Source: an uncultured Paracoccus sp. (GTDB lineage: Bacteria; Pseudomonadota; Alphaproteobacteria; Rhodobacterales; Rhodobacteraceae). From it: 55,541 bases of DNA. A program made the position numbers and the translations under genes. The stretch lies in the NCBI RefSeq assembly GCF_945915435.1, contig NZ_CAMEFG010000024.1, positions 1-55,541 of the forward strand. The letters run 5' to 3'. Below, one piece after another: positions 8,901 to 17,985 of the stretch (position 1 is its first letter; every line of letters begins with the position of its first letter). The notes below the pieces were generated by a model. It was not told where the DNA came from, ran no database searches, and was given only the letters and a program-made list of their open reading frames with translations.

Positions 8901-10277
8901 TCAGAAGAAATCGATCGAGACCTGCAACAGGCGCTCGACCTCGGGCACGTCGCGGGACATGGCGAAAATGACCAGTATGTCGCCCTCGTCTATGCGCAGA
9001 TCGCCATGTGGTTTCAGCAGCTTGTCGCCCTTTTTTACCGCGCAGAGCAGCGCCCCCTCGGGAAATTCGACATCGCGCACCAGGCGCCCCGAAACGGGCG
9101 AGGTCGAAAGAGCCTGCGCCTCGATCACCTCGGCCTCGGCATCGCCGATCAGGTAGATGTCGCGCACCCGCCCATGCCGGACATGGCGCAGGATCGTCGA
9201 CACGGTCGTCGTCCGGGGGTTGACGAAGGCGTCGATGTTCAACGCGCCCATCAGCGGCATCATCGTCGGATCGTTGACCAGGGAAATCGCCAGCCGCGCA
9301 CCGGCCTGCTTGGCCCGCACCCCGGTCAGGATATTGGTATTGTCGTCGGCGGTCACGGCCACGATGGCGTCGGCGCGAGCGATTCCCGCCTCGTCCAGAA
9401 GATCGGCCGACAGCCCGTCGCCGTGCAGGACGACTGTGCGGCGCAGGATCTCGGCGGCTTCCTCGGCACGCGCGCGGTCGCGTTCGATCAAGCGGCAATG
9501 GATGCGCTGCGGCAGGGCTTCCAGCGCGCGGGCAACGGCAAGGCCGACATTTCCGGCGCCGACGATGACCACCCGTTCCTGTCTTTCGGGCGGCTTGCCG
9601 AAGATCTCCAGCGTGCGGTCCAGATCCTGCGACTGGGTGAAGATATGGACCTGATCGCCTTCAAAAAGCTGATCGCCCGGCTCGGGCGCGAACAGGCGGC
9701 CATTGCGGCGGATACCGGCGACCAGCGCGCTGAGCGTGGGAAACATCTCGTCAAGCTGGCGCAGCGGGGTGTTCAGGACAGGGCAATCCGGGTCCAGCGC
9801 AATTCCCAGCAGATGCAGCCGCCCGTCCAGGAAAACCTCGGCGTCGAAGGTCGAGGGGGTCGTCAGCCGCTGCATCACCGCCTGCGCGACCTCGCGTTCG
9901 GGGCTGATGACGACGTCGATGGGCAGGTGGTCGGTGCGGTAGAGATCGGAATGAATCGCCTCAAGGTAGGCGGGCGAGCGCAGCCGGGCGATCTTGCGCG
10001 GCACCTGAAAGACGCTGTGGGCGACCTGGCAACTGACCATGTTCACCTCGTCCGAATGGGTGGCGGCGATGACCAGGTCGGCGTCGCGCGCGCCCGCGCG
10101 GTCAAGCACGTCGGGATGGCTGGCAAATCCGGTGACGGCGCGCACATCCAGCACGTCGGCGGCGCGGCGCGTCAGTTCGGCATCGGTGTCGATCACGGTA
10201 ACGTCGTTGCGTTCGTTCGACAGGTGGCGGGCGATGTTCCAACCCACCTGGCCCGCCCCGCAAATGATGATCTTCAT
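8901..10277 (-). CDS. trkA: Trk potassium uptake regulator TrkA
   Basis: TrkA is the cytoplasmic NAD(H)/nucleotide-binding regulator of TrkH. The 458-residue protein is the typical tandem form: RCK_N with GAGQVG (7-12) and RCK_C, then a second RCK_N with VGAGNVG (about 235) and a second RCK_C ending in LRIDEGDILVIFA. It is encoded upstream of trkH with a nine-base gap. Placement of trkA-trkH just after ntrYX is conserved in this family of genomes. Confidence 0.95.
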   Translation of the reverse strand: MKIIICGAGQVGWNIARHLSNERNDVTVIDTDAELTRRAADVLDVRAVTGFASHPDVLDRAGARDADLVIAATHSDEVNMVSCQVAHSVFQVPRKIARLRSPAYLEAIHSDLYRTDHLPIDVVISPEREVAQAVMQRLTTPSTFDAEVFLDGRLHLLGIALDPDCPVLNTPLRQLDEMFPTLSALVAGIRRNGRLFAPEPGDQLFEGDQVHIFTQSQDLDRTLEIFGKPPERQERVVIVGAGNVGLAVARALEALPQRIHCRLIERDRARAEEAAEILRRTVVLHGDGLSADLLDEAGIARADAIVAVTADDNTNILTGVRAKQAGARLAISLVNDPTMMPLMGALNIDAFVNPRTTTVSTILRHVRHGRVRDIYLIGDAEAEVIEAQALSTSPVSGRLVRDVEFPEGALLCAVKKGDKLLKPHGDLRIDEGDILVIFAMSRDVPEVERLLQVSIDFF

Positions 10278-10371
10278 GCAGCCCTGCCCGCCTTTCGCGC
10301 CACTGCCCGCAGCCTATCCCAAGACGAATCGTTAACGCAAAGGGGGACGGAACAGAACAGGGTTTCGCCGG

Positions 10372-11754
10372 TCAGCCGCCATCGCCTTCGACGCGCACAC
10401 CGCCGACGACGCCAAGGGATTTCAGCTTGCGGTGCAGCGCGCTGCGCTCCATCCCCACGAATTGCGCGGTGCGGCTGATATTGCCGCCGAAGCGGTTGAT
10501 CTGGGTCAGCAGATATTCGCGCTCGAACAGTTCGCGCGCCTCGCGCAGGGCAAGGCTGGTGATCTGGGGGCCAAGCGCCAGCACGTCGCTGGCATCCACA
10601 CCGCCCGACTGCGCCTCAAGCTCGGACGGCTGGATGGGATCGGCGCTGTCGGCCAGGATCAGCACCCGCTCGATCACGTTGCGAAGCTGGCGGATGTTGC
10701 CGGGCCAGTGCATGGATTGCAGCGCGGCGACGGTGTCTTCGGGCAGGTCGCGCAGCGGCAGGCCCTGCCCCGCGTTGAACTGGCGGATGAAATATTCGGC
10801 CAGCAGCGGAATATCCTCGCGCCGGTCGACCAGCGAGGGCACGGCGATGGGAACCACGTTCAGCCGGTCGAACAGTTCCTGCCGGAAACGCCCCGCGCCG
10901 ATTTCACCCGACAGATCGCGATTGGTCGAGGAAATCACGCGCAGATCGACCCGCACCTTGTCGGCGCCGCCCGCGCGGGTGAATTGCTGTTCGGTCAGCA
11001 CGCGCAGGATCTTGGGCTGCGTGCCCAGCGGCATATCCGCGACCTCGTCGAAATAGATCACGCCGCCGTGGGCCTGTTCCAGCAGGCCCGGCTCGACCCC
11101 GCGGTCGGGGGTTTCGCGTCCGAAAAGCACCTCCTCCATCCGCTCGGGTTCGATCGAAGCCGAGGAGACCGTCACGAAGGGCCGGTTCGCGCGCGGCGAC
11201 AACGCATGGATATAGCGCGCGGCCAGTTCCTTGCCCGTGCCCGGCTCGCCCGTCAGCATGACGCGGCCATTCGACTTGGCGACCTTGTCCAACTGGTCGC
11301 GCAGCCGCCGGAAGGCGGTCGAGTTGCCCAGCATGTCGGCGGGCCGCGCCTCGCCCCGTTTCAGCGTCGCGTTTTCGCGGCGCAGGCGGTTGGTTTCCAT
11401 CGCGCGGTTCACCACCACCATCAACTGGTCGATGTTGAAGGGCTTTTCGATGAAATCATAGGCCCCCTGCTTGATCGCGGCCACGGCGATCTCGATATTG
11501 CCATGCCCCGAGATGATGATGACCGGCACATCGGGGTTGTTGCGCTTGACCTGCTTGAGGATGTCGATGCCGTCCATGCGGCTGTCCTTCAGCCAGATGT
11601 CCAGCACCATCAGCGCAGGTTCGGCGGCGTTCAATTCGCTCATGGCCTGGTCCGAGTTCGCGGCAAGCCGGGTCGTGAACCCCTCATCCTGCAAGATATC
11701 CGAGATCAGCTCGCGGATGTCCTTTTCGTCGTCGACAATCAGAATATCGTTCAT
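10372..11754 (-). CDS. ntrX: Response regulator NtrX
   Basis: NtrX is the response regulator of the NtrY kinase and acts in nitrogen metabolism, redox response and envelope control. The 460-residue protein has a receiver domain with phospho-acceptor Asp52, an AAA+ domain with Walker A GEPGTGKE (169-176) and Walker B VIYFDE, and a Fis-type helix-turn-helix at the C-terminus (ISRTAQFVGMERSALHRKLK). The GAFTGA loop that contacts sigma-54 is missing: the segment reads LFGRETPDRGVEPGLLEQA. It therefore probably acts with sigma-70 or as a repressor. The start overlaps the ntrY stop by four bases. Confidence 0.95.
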   Translation of the reverse strand: MNDILIVDDEKDIRELISDILQDEGFTTRLAANSDQAMSELNAAEPALMVLDIWLKDSRMDGIDILKQVKRNNPDVPVIIISGHGNIEIAVAAIKQGAYDFIEKPFNIDQLMVVVNRAMETNRLRRENATLKRGEARPADMLGNSTAFRRLRDQLDKVAKSNGRVMLTGEPGTGKELAARYIHALSPRANRPFVTVSSASIEPERMEEVLFGRETPDRGVEPGLLEQAHGGVIYFDEVADMPLGTQPKILRVLTEQQFTRAGGADKVRVDLRVISSTNRDLSGEIGAGRFRQELFDRLNVVPIAVPSLVDRREDIPLLAEYFIRQFNAGQGLPLRDLPEDTVAALQSMHWPGNIRQLRNVIERVLILADSADPIQPSELEAQSGGVDASDVLALGPQITSLALREARELFEREYLLTQINRFGGNISRTAQFVGMERSALHRKLKSLGVVGGVRVEGDGG

Positions 11755-14012
11755 TTGATCGCTTCCTGCTCGTTCTTGCTGCGCCGGCCCGACAGGCGCA
11801 GCGTGTGACGCTCGCGCAGCAGCTTGATTTCAGCCATTGCCCCCTGACCGCCGGGGGCGTCGGTCAGCACGAAGGTGCCGCCATGTTCCTCGACGATCTT
11901 CTTGACGATGGGCAGCCCCAGCCCCGTCCCGCCCGGCTTCATCGTCACATAGGGATCCAGAAGGCGGCTGCGGTCGTCGGGCAGGCCGCCGCCGTTGTCG
12001 ATGATGCGGATTGTGACATCGTCGGGCTGCGCGTCCAGCATCACGTCGATCCGCGGGAACCAGCCTTCATCTGATTGGTTTTTCGCATATTCGTCAACTG
12101 CTTCCCCTGCGTTCTTCAACAGGTTTGTAAAGACCTGATGCATCATGCCGGGATCGCAATCGACGATGACGGGATCGTCGGGAATATCGGCCTGCAAGGC
12201 GCCGCGCAGCGCGTCCTGCTGGATCAGCGCGGCATCGCGCAGAAGCATGGCCAGGTCTGTCTCCTGCCGGTCGGGTTCGGGCATCCGGGCAAAGCGAGAA
12301 AATTCATCAACAATACGCCGCAAGTCATTGGTTTGACGGATGATGACTTCGGTATATTGCTCCAACGCCTCGCGTTCGTCCCCGGCGATCTTGCCGAATT
12401 TGCGCCGGATGCGTTCCGCCGATAGCTGGATCGGGGTCAGGGGGTTCTTGATCTCATGCGCGACGCGGCGGGCGACGTCGCCCCATGCCGCCATACGCTG
12501 CGCGCTGACCAGTTCGGTCACATCGTCGAAGGCGACGACATAGCCCTCAAGCCCGCCCGCCGCACCGCGCCGGATGGACATGCGCACCAGCAGGCTTTCC
12601 ACGCGCCCGTCCCGCGACAGGCGGATTTCGTCCTGCACGGTTTCGGCCACCGAATGCGACAGCCTTTCGAACAGCGGCGCGAATTCGGGCACCGCCTCGC
12701 CCAGCAGGCGGTCGTGGTCGCGTTCGGGCACCAGCCCCAGAAGCCGCATGGCCGAGCGGTTGAGAAAGTCGATCTCGCCCGCCGCATCCAGACCGATCAC
12801 CCCCGAGGTGACCGAGGACAGCACCGAATCGAACAGCCGCCGCTGGTCGTCGGCGGCGCGGTAGCTGTCCATCAACTCGATCCGCTGACCCTTGAGCTGG
12901 CGGGTCATGCGGTTGAAGGATTCGCCAAGGGTCTGGATCTCGTCCCCGGTCTGCGTCTCGGGGATTTGCAGGTCCAGATTGCCTTGCCCGACCTGCTCGG
13001 ACGCCGCCGCCAGCCGCCCGATGGGCCGCGACAGCCGTTCGGCGAACCACAGCCCGAACCAAGTCGCCGCCGCCACCAGAAGCAGCGCAAACCCAAGATA
13101 AAGCAAGGAAAATTCCAGCAGGACCCGGCCGCGTTCCTGTTCCAGCCGCTGATATTCGCTGACCGTCAGCCGGGTGTCGTCCAGCAAGCCCAGCAGGCTG
13201 CCGTCCACGTCGCGCGTGACGTAAAGGAAACGGTCCGGGATCGGCGCAAGCGGTACCAGCGCGCGGAATTCGTTGTTCGGCCAGTCCTCGATCAGGACCA
13301 TGCCGCTGGCGTGGGATTCGTTGAAATCCTCGGCCGAGGGGGGTTCATACCAGAACTGATAGCTGCGTTCGCCCCGCGCGCGGATCTCGCCCCGCCCGTC
13401 GATGACATAGGCCTCGCGCAGGCCGCGCTGGATCTGGCCCTGCAACTGGCCCAGCAGCAGGCGCAATTCGCCGTCGTCCAGCATGGGATTGGCACGGGCG
13501 GCCTGGCGCAGGGCACCCGCCAGCAGTTGGGCGTCGTTGGTCAGGTCGCGGCGATGTTCGTCCTGATAGGCCTCGGCGGCGGCAAGCGAACTGGACACCA
13601 CCTGCTGCACCCGGTTCGAGAACCAGCCCTCCAGCCCCATGATGAAGGTCAACCCGGCAAAGACCGCGACCAGGATGGTTGGCACGACCGCGATCCCGGC
13701 AAAGACGGTGACCAGCCGCATGTGCAGCCGCGACCCCGCCGCCGACTTGCGCCGGGCCATGACGATGCCGGCCACGCGCGCGACCAGCATCCCCGACAAC
13801 AGCAACAGATAGATCAGGTCGGCCAGCAGGATCAGCCGCAACGCGGTGCGGCCCAGGACGTCGCGGGTGATCTCGCTCATGGCAAGGAAGGTCAGCGCGA
13901 CCAGCACCGGGCCAAGCACGGCCAGCCCGACGACGGCCACGTTTTGCAGCTTGCGCTGGCGGCGCAACTGCTCAAGCCGTTCCCAGGTTCGCCGTGTCAA
14001 CGCGCCTGCCAC
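11751..14012 (-). CDS. ntrY: Sensor histidine kinase NtrY
   Basis: The 753-residue inner-membrane kinase partners NtrX. Three hydrophobic segments lie in the first about 120 residues and a fourth at about 290-315 (LLYLGFALLLVAAATWFGL), enclosing a periplasmic region. HAMP (RPIGRLAAASEQVGQGNLD), PAS, HisKA with the H-box VAHEIKNPLTP and an HATPase with NLLKNAGEAV, DNGGGLP and GTGLGLPIV follow. All kinase boxes are intact. The stop overlaps ntrX by four bases, and 75 bases separate it from ntrC upstream. Confidence 0.95.
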   Translation of the reverse strand: MAGALTRRTWERLEQLRRQRKLQNVAVVGLAVLGPVLVALTFLAMSEITRDVLGRTALRLILLADLIYLLLLSGMLVARVAGIVMARRKSAAGSRLHMRLVTVFAGIAVVPTILVAVFAGLTFIMGLEGWFSNRVQQVVSSSLAAAEAYQDEHRRDLTNDAQLLAGALRQAARANPMLDDGELRLLLGQLQGQIQRGLREAYVIDGRGEIRARGERSYQFWYEPPSAEDFNESHASGMVLIEDWPNNEFRALVPLAPIPDRFLYVTRDVDGSLLGLLDDTRLTVSEYQRLEQERGRVLLEFSLLYLGFALLLVAAATWFGLWFAERLSRPIGRLAAASEQVGQGNLDLQIPETQTGDEIQTLGESFNRMTRQLKGQRIELMDSYRAADDQRRLFDSVLSSVTSGVIGLDAAGEIDFLNRSAMRLLGLVPERDHDRLLGEAVPEFAPLFERLSHSVAETVQDEIRLSRDGRVESLLVRMSIRRGAAGGLEGYVVAFDDVTELVSAQRMAAWGDVARRVAHEIKNPLTPIQLSAERIRRKFGKIAGDEREALEQYTEVIIRQTNDLRRIVDEFSRFARMPEPDRQETDLAMLLRDAALIQQDALRGALQADIPDDPVIVDCDPGMMHQVFTNLLKNAGEAVDEYAKNQSDEGWFPRIDVMLDAQPDDVTIRIIDNGGGLPDDRSRLLDPYVTMKPGGTGLGLPIVKKIVEEHGGTFVLTDAPGGQGAMAEIKLLRERHTLRLSGRRSKNEQEAIK

Positions 14013-14087
14013 TTTCCCGCCTCCACCGCTTGGCGCGGTTTTTTGCGTGGCCTCTGCGTGACGATCACGCGGCCATCTGTGGCGGTT

Positions 14088-15566
14088 TTACATCAGTTTG
14101 CGACGCCGTGTCACCTCAATATTCAGCTCGGTCAGTTTCTTGCGCAGGGTATTGCGGTTTATGCCCAGCAGATCGGCGCAACGAAGCTGATTCCCGCCGG
14201 TCGCATCCAGCGCGATCTGCAAGAGCGGCCTTTCCACCTCGCGGATGATGCGGTCGTAAAGCCCGGCGGGGGGCAGTTGATCGCCGTGCAGGTCGAAATA
14301 GCGTTGCAGATGCCCCTCGACCGAGCGCGCCAGCCGCATGTCCGCCGGATCGCCGAAAGCCGGGTCGGCCATCGCGCGAACGGGCTTGAGGGCGACAGGC
14401 TCGGGCCGGGGCGCGCTTGGCGCCGGCGTGACCGAACTCGGGGCGGATACCTGCGCCCCGCCCAGCGCCGCCTGCGCTTCGGCCCCGGTGATTTCCGGCC
14501 CGGCTGCGGTCAGGGCAAGGCGGCGCATCAGGTTTTCCAGCTCGCGCACATTGCCCGGAAAGGGGTGGGCGCGGATCAGGGCCGTCGCCTCGTCCGACAG
14601 TTCGCGCCGGGGCAGGCCCTGCGCGGCGGCGCGCGCCAGCAGATGCGCGGCCAGCGGCGGGATGTCGTCGATGCGCGAACGCAGCGGCGGCACGTTCAGC
14701 GTCACCCCCGCCAGCCGATAGTAGAGGTCCGCGCGCAGCCGTCCCATCGCCAGATCCGCCTGCGGCTCGGGTCCGGTGGTGGACAACAGCCGGGGGGCAT
14801 GGGCGCGGTCGGTCCCGGTTTCCCAGCTTTCGACAAAGCCGATCAGCCGGGCCTGCGCACCGGGATCGAAGCTGGCCGGATCCTCGATCAGCAGCGTGCC
14901 CCCCCAGGCCACCTGGCCCGCGCGCTGGATCGCATCCTCGCCCGTATCGGCCGAGGTCAGGGTCGCCATGCCCGCCTCGCGCCGGTCGGAAAGGTCGTGG
15001 AAGGAACGCGCCACCATCGTCTTGCCCACCCCCGGCTCACCCGCGATCATCACGGCCAGGTCGGCGTTCAGCACACGGGCGACCAGCCGGAACAGGCCCT
15101 GCATCGAGGGCGCATGCCCGATCAGCGGCATCGTCGGATCGGGGGACTGGGCCGCCGCATCGGGGGCGCCATCGCCGCCGGGGCGCAGGTCCGCCCGCCG
15201 CACCCGCCGCGACAGCGCCTGGCCCGAACGCGCCATCAACTCGGGCAGATCGAAAGGCTTGGGCAGGTAGTCGAAGGCATCCGCCTCGGTCGCACGGATG
15301 GCGGTGACGATGGTGTTCTGGGCCGAGATCACGATCACCGGCAGGTCGGGGCGCAGCTTGCGGACGGCGGGGATGGTGTCGATCCCGTTGCCGTCGGGCA
15401 TCATCACATCGGTGATGACCAGATCGCCCCGCCCTTCCTCGACCCAGCGGACCAGTTGGGCAAGGCTGCCGGTCGCGTGGACGCGGCAACCGGCACGGGT
15501 CAGCGCCTGCGTCAGCACCGTGCGGATGGTGCGGTCGTCATCTGCGATCAGGACTGTGCCGTCCAT
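14088..15566 (-). CDS. ntrC: Nitrogen regulator NtrC, Rhodobacter-type without GAFTGA
   Basis: The 492-residue response regulator of nitrogen limitation is phosphorylated by NtrB at Asp53 (VITDVMMPDGNG). The AAA+ module has Walker A GEPGVGKT, but Walker B is changed to LLIEDP and the GAFTGA sigma-54 loop is absent (region RREAGMATLTSADTGEDAIQ). This matches the known Rhodobacter capsulatus type, which activates sigma-70 promoters. A poly-Ala/Pro linker leads to a Fis-type helix-turn-helix (NQLRCADLLGINRNTLRKKL). It follows ntrB at 45 bases. A candidate binding site for this protein is at 17854-17870. Confidence 0.95.
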   Translation of the reverse strand: MDGTVLIADDDRTIRTVLTQALTRAGCRVHATGSLAQLVRWVEEGRGDLVITDVMMPDGNGIDTIPAVRKLRPDLPVIVISAQNTIVTAIRATEADAFDYLPKPFDLPELMARSGQALSRRVRRADLRPGGDGAPDAAAQSPDPTMPLIGHAPSMQGLFRLVARVLNADLAVMIAGEPGVGKTMVARSFHDLSDRREAGMATLTSADTGEDAIQRAGQVAWGGTLLIEDPASFDPGAQARLIGFVESWETGTDRAHAPRLLSTTGPEPQADLAMGRLRADLYYRLAGVTLNVPPLRSRIDDIPPLAAHLLARAAAQGLPRRELSDEATALIRAHPFPGNVRELENLMRRLALTAAGPEITGAEAQAALGGAQVSAPSSVTPAPSAPRPEPVALKPVRAMADPAFGDPADMRLARSVEGHLQRYFDLHGDQLPPAGLYDRIIREVERPLLQIALDATGGNQLRCADLLGINRNTLRKKLTELNIEVTRRRKLM

Positions 15567-15611
15567 GTTGGGCCTTCCTTTCGTGGGTCTTGCGGATGGT
15601 TCATCGGGACC

Positions 15612-16724
15612 TCATGCCTTGGCCAGCGAGATGCGCAGGACCGTGCGGCCCGGCCGCGATTCCAGCGCCAGCCATGCGCCGTGGTCGGTCAGGATCTTGC
15701 TGACCAGCGCCAGCCCCAGCCCGGTGCCGTTCTCGCGCCCCGAGACGAAAGGCTCGAACACCTCGTCGGCGATGGTGTCGGGGATGCCGGGGCCGTTGTC
15801 CTCGATCTCGATCTGAAGGGGCAGCGACAGGCCCGAGGGGTTGGCGTCGCTCGGCGCCAGCCGCAGCGCGCCGTCGTAGAAGCTGCGCAGCCGGATCACC
15901 CCGTCGTCGCGGCCTGCCCGCGCAAGCGCCTCGGCGGCGTTCTTGACCAGGTTCATGCAGACCTGCACCAGTTGGTCGGCATCGGCCAGCGCGGGCGGCA
16001 ACGAGGGGTCGTATTCCGTCACGATCCGCATCCCGCGCGCAAAACCGACGGTGGCAGAGCGGCGCACCCGTTCCAGCACGTCGTGGATATTGACCGGGGC
16101 AAGGCGCGGGCCGGTGGTGTCGCCGAAACGCTCGACCTGTTCCAGCAGCTTGACGATGCGGCGCGATTCATCGACGATCAGGTCGGCGAATTCGCGGTCG
16201 CGCGCGCCAAGGTTCATCGCCAGCAGTTGCGCCGCGCCGCGTATGCCGGCCAGCGGGTTCTTGATCTCATGCGCCAGCATGTCCGCCATGCCGATGGCCG
16301 AACGCACCGCCGAGCGCACCGCCGCCCCCTGCCCCAGCCTGCTGACCCCGTCCATCGGCGTGATCAGCACCAGGACCGAGCCTTCGGGGCTGTGACCGGG
16401 ACCGATGTGGACGCTGGCCAGATGCGAGGAATGCCCCCCGGTGCGGTCGCCGATCTCGAACCGGACGCTGGCATGGGTCAGCACGTCATGGGCGGCGCGG
16501 GCGCGCGCGATCAGCGGGGCCAGCGGGGGAACGATGCGCAGCCGGGCCTGCATGGCGGGGCCTTCCAGCATCTGCCCCAGGGATGAGCGGACCGAGACGT
16601 TCAGGAACGGCTCGGCCAGGTCGTTCATCCCGGCGATGCGGCCCTGCGCGTCGATCACCAGCGCGGGCAACGGAAGCCCCGCCCAGTTGGGACCGACCCT
16701 GGCCGGGACGAAACCGTCAGCCAT
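15612..16724 (-). CDS. ntrB: Nitrogen sensor kinase NtrB
   Basis: A 370-residue cytoplasmic histidine kinase and phosphatase for NtrC, normally governed by PII proteins. It has an N-terminal PAS domain (PALVIDAQGRIAGMNDLAE), HisKA with H-box LAHEIKNPLAGIRGAAQLL, and an HATPase with NLVKNAAEAL, DNGPGIP and GTGLGLALV. There are no membrane segments. The ATG at 16724 is chosen because the PAS domain follows directly; it lies within the last codons of dusB (eight-base overlap), so translation is probably coupled. Confidence 0.95.
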   Translation of the reverse strand: MADGFVPARVGPNWAGLPLPALVIDAQGRIAGMNDLAEPFLNVSVRSSLGQMLEGPAMQARLRIVPPLAPLIARARAAHDVLTHASVRFEIGDRTGGHSSHLASVHIGPGHSPEGSVLVLITPMDGVSRLGQGAAVRSAVRSAIGMADMLAHEIKNPLAGIRGAAQLLAMNLGARDREFADLIVDESRRIVKLLEQVERFGDTTGPRLAPVNIHDVLERVRRSATVGFARGMRIVTEYDPSLPPALADADQLVQVCMNLVKNAAEALARAGRDDGVIRLRSFYDGALRLAPSDANPSGLSLPLQIEIEDNGPGIPDTIADEVFEPFVSGRENGTGLGLALVSKILTDHGAWLALESRPGRTVLRISLAKA

Positions 16725-17748
16725 CGCCGCCCCTCGTCGCATCGGCAAAGCCCGCGCGGATCGCGGCAACGGTCGCCTGGGTGCTGGGCGCGCGCAGCAA
16801 TTCGTCCCGGTTGGGGGCGGCATTGGCCTCGGCATACCAGCCCAGGTGCTTGCGCGCGACGCGCAGGCCAAGATCGGACCCGTAGAGGGACAGGATGTCG
16901 TGATAATGCGCCTCGACCGCGTCGGCCAGCGCGTGGCCCCGCGGCACCTGCGGCGCGGGTGCGCCCCACAGGTCATGGGCGATCTGTGCCAGCCGCCAGG
17001 GCGCGCCCTGCGCGCCCCGTCCGACCATGACCGCATCCGCGCCCGATTGCGCCAGCGCGCGGCGCGCGCTTGCCGCATCGACGATATCGCCATTGGCGAC
17101 CAGCGGCGGAGGGTCCGGCAGGTTCGCGACGGCCTGTTGCACGGGCCGGATCGCGACCCAATCGGCGCTGCCCTTGTAGAACTGCGCGCGCGTGCGGCCA
17201 TGCACGGTCAGCATCCCGACCCCCGCCGAGGCCGCCCGACGCGCCAGCTCCGGCGCGTTGAGGCTGTCCTCGTCCCAGCCCAGCCGCATCTTCAGCGTCA
17301 CCGGCAGATCGACCGCGCCCAGGACCGCATCCACCAGCGTCAGCGCATGGTCCAGATCGCGCATCAGCGCAGCGCCCGACAGGCCGCCCGTCACCTTCTT
17401 GGCCGGGCAGCCCATGTTGATGTCGATGATCCGCGCGCCCATACCGGCCACGATCCGCGCGGTTTCGGCCATCGCGCCCGCCTCGCGCCCGGCGATCTGG
17501 ACGCTGACGGGCAGCGCGCCCTCGGTCAGGGCCTTGGCGCGCACGGCGGCGCGGGTCGAGGGGCGCGGCGTCACCATCTCGGTGGACGCCACCATCTCGC
17601 TGACCATCAGCCCCGCGCCGTGGCGCGCCACCGCCCGGCGAAAGGGCAGGTCGGTGATCCCCGCCATCGGCGCCAGGAACACCGGCCAGCCCAGCGCAAC
17701 GGGGCCAAGCGTGATCGGGCGGACAGGGGTGGGCGTGGTGGTCGTCAT
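16717..17748 (-). CDS. dusB: tRNA-dihydrouridine synthase (NifR3)
   Basis: This FMN enzyme reduces uridine to dihydrouridine in tRNA. In Rhodobacter the gene was named nifR3 because it heads the ntrBC operon, as here. The 343-residue protein shows APMAGITDLPFRR near the N-terminus, NMGCPAKKV with the catalytic Cys, MRLGWD, HGRTRAQFYKGSADW and the phosphate-binding NGDI and GRGAQGAPW. The ATG at 17748 is set by the conserved N-terminus; the frame stays open upstream only as a GC-rich artefact opposite sdaA. It overlaps ntrB by eight bases. Confidence 0.95.
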   Translation of the reverse strand: MTTTTPTPVRPITLGPVALGWPVFLAPMAGITDLPFRRAVARHGAGLMVSEMVASTEMVTPRPSTRAAVRAKALTEGALPVSVQIAGREAGAMAETARIVAGMGARIIDINMGCPAKKVTGGLSGAALMRDLDHALTLVDAVLGAVDLPVTLKMRLGWDEDSLNAPELARRAASAGVGMLTVHGRTRAQFYKGSADWVAIRPVQQAVANLPDPPPLVANGDIVDAASARRALAQSGADAVMVGRGAQGAPWRLAQIAHDLWGAPAPQVPRGHALADAVEAHYHDILSLYGSDLGLRVARKHLGWYAEANAAPNRDELLRAPSTQATVAAIRAGFADATRGGDG

Positions 17749-17853
17749 GGTCTCAACTCGTATGCGCAGGGGGTCGGGGCAGGAACAACGGGCCGCGAAG
17801 AAAGCCGCGCCCGTCGCGAAAGCCGCGGCCGGTTGCGTGTTATTTAGGCGTTC

Positions 17854-17870
17854 TGCACGAAAATTGTGCA
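17854..17870 (-). promoter_or_regulatory. Candidate NtrC-binding site ahead of dusB-ntrBC
   Basis: TGCAC-N7-GTGCA is the exact 17-bp arrangement of the classical NtrC operator. It lies about 105 bases before the dusB ATG. On the minus strand it partly overlaps TTGCAC (17871-17866), a possible -35 box, with TAAATA 19 bases on. That position suggests NtrC represses or tunes its own operon. It could also act on divergent sdaA. Confidence 0.6.
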
Positions 17871-17985
17871 AATCACATCCGCCGCGATCTCGCAACCGTG
17901 AGGCGGACGTGCCATATTGACGCTGGCGCAGGCCAGAGCAAAGGCTAGTCTGGCGCGAAAATCCGGGGCACAGCAGGAAAACGCC

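Noticed and set aside
5703..10478. Very long open frame on the plus strand (about 1590 codons)
   Set aside because: It lies opposite rpsB-proximal hflX, hfq, trkH and trkA; its translation is Arg/Gln/Gly/Asp-rich without domains. It results from strong GC bias at third positions.
12456..16586. Long plus-strand frame opposite ntrY, ntrC and ntrB
   Set aside because: The same GC artefact; the minus-strand genes have complete domain sets.
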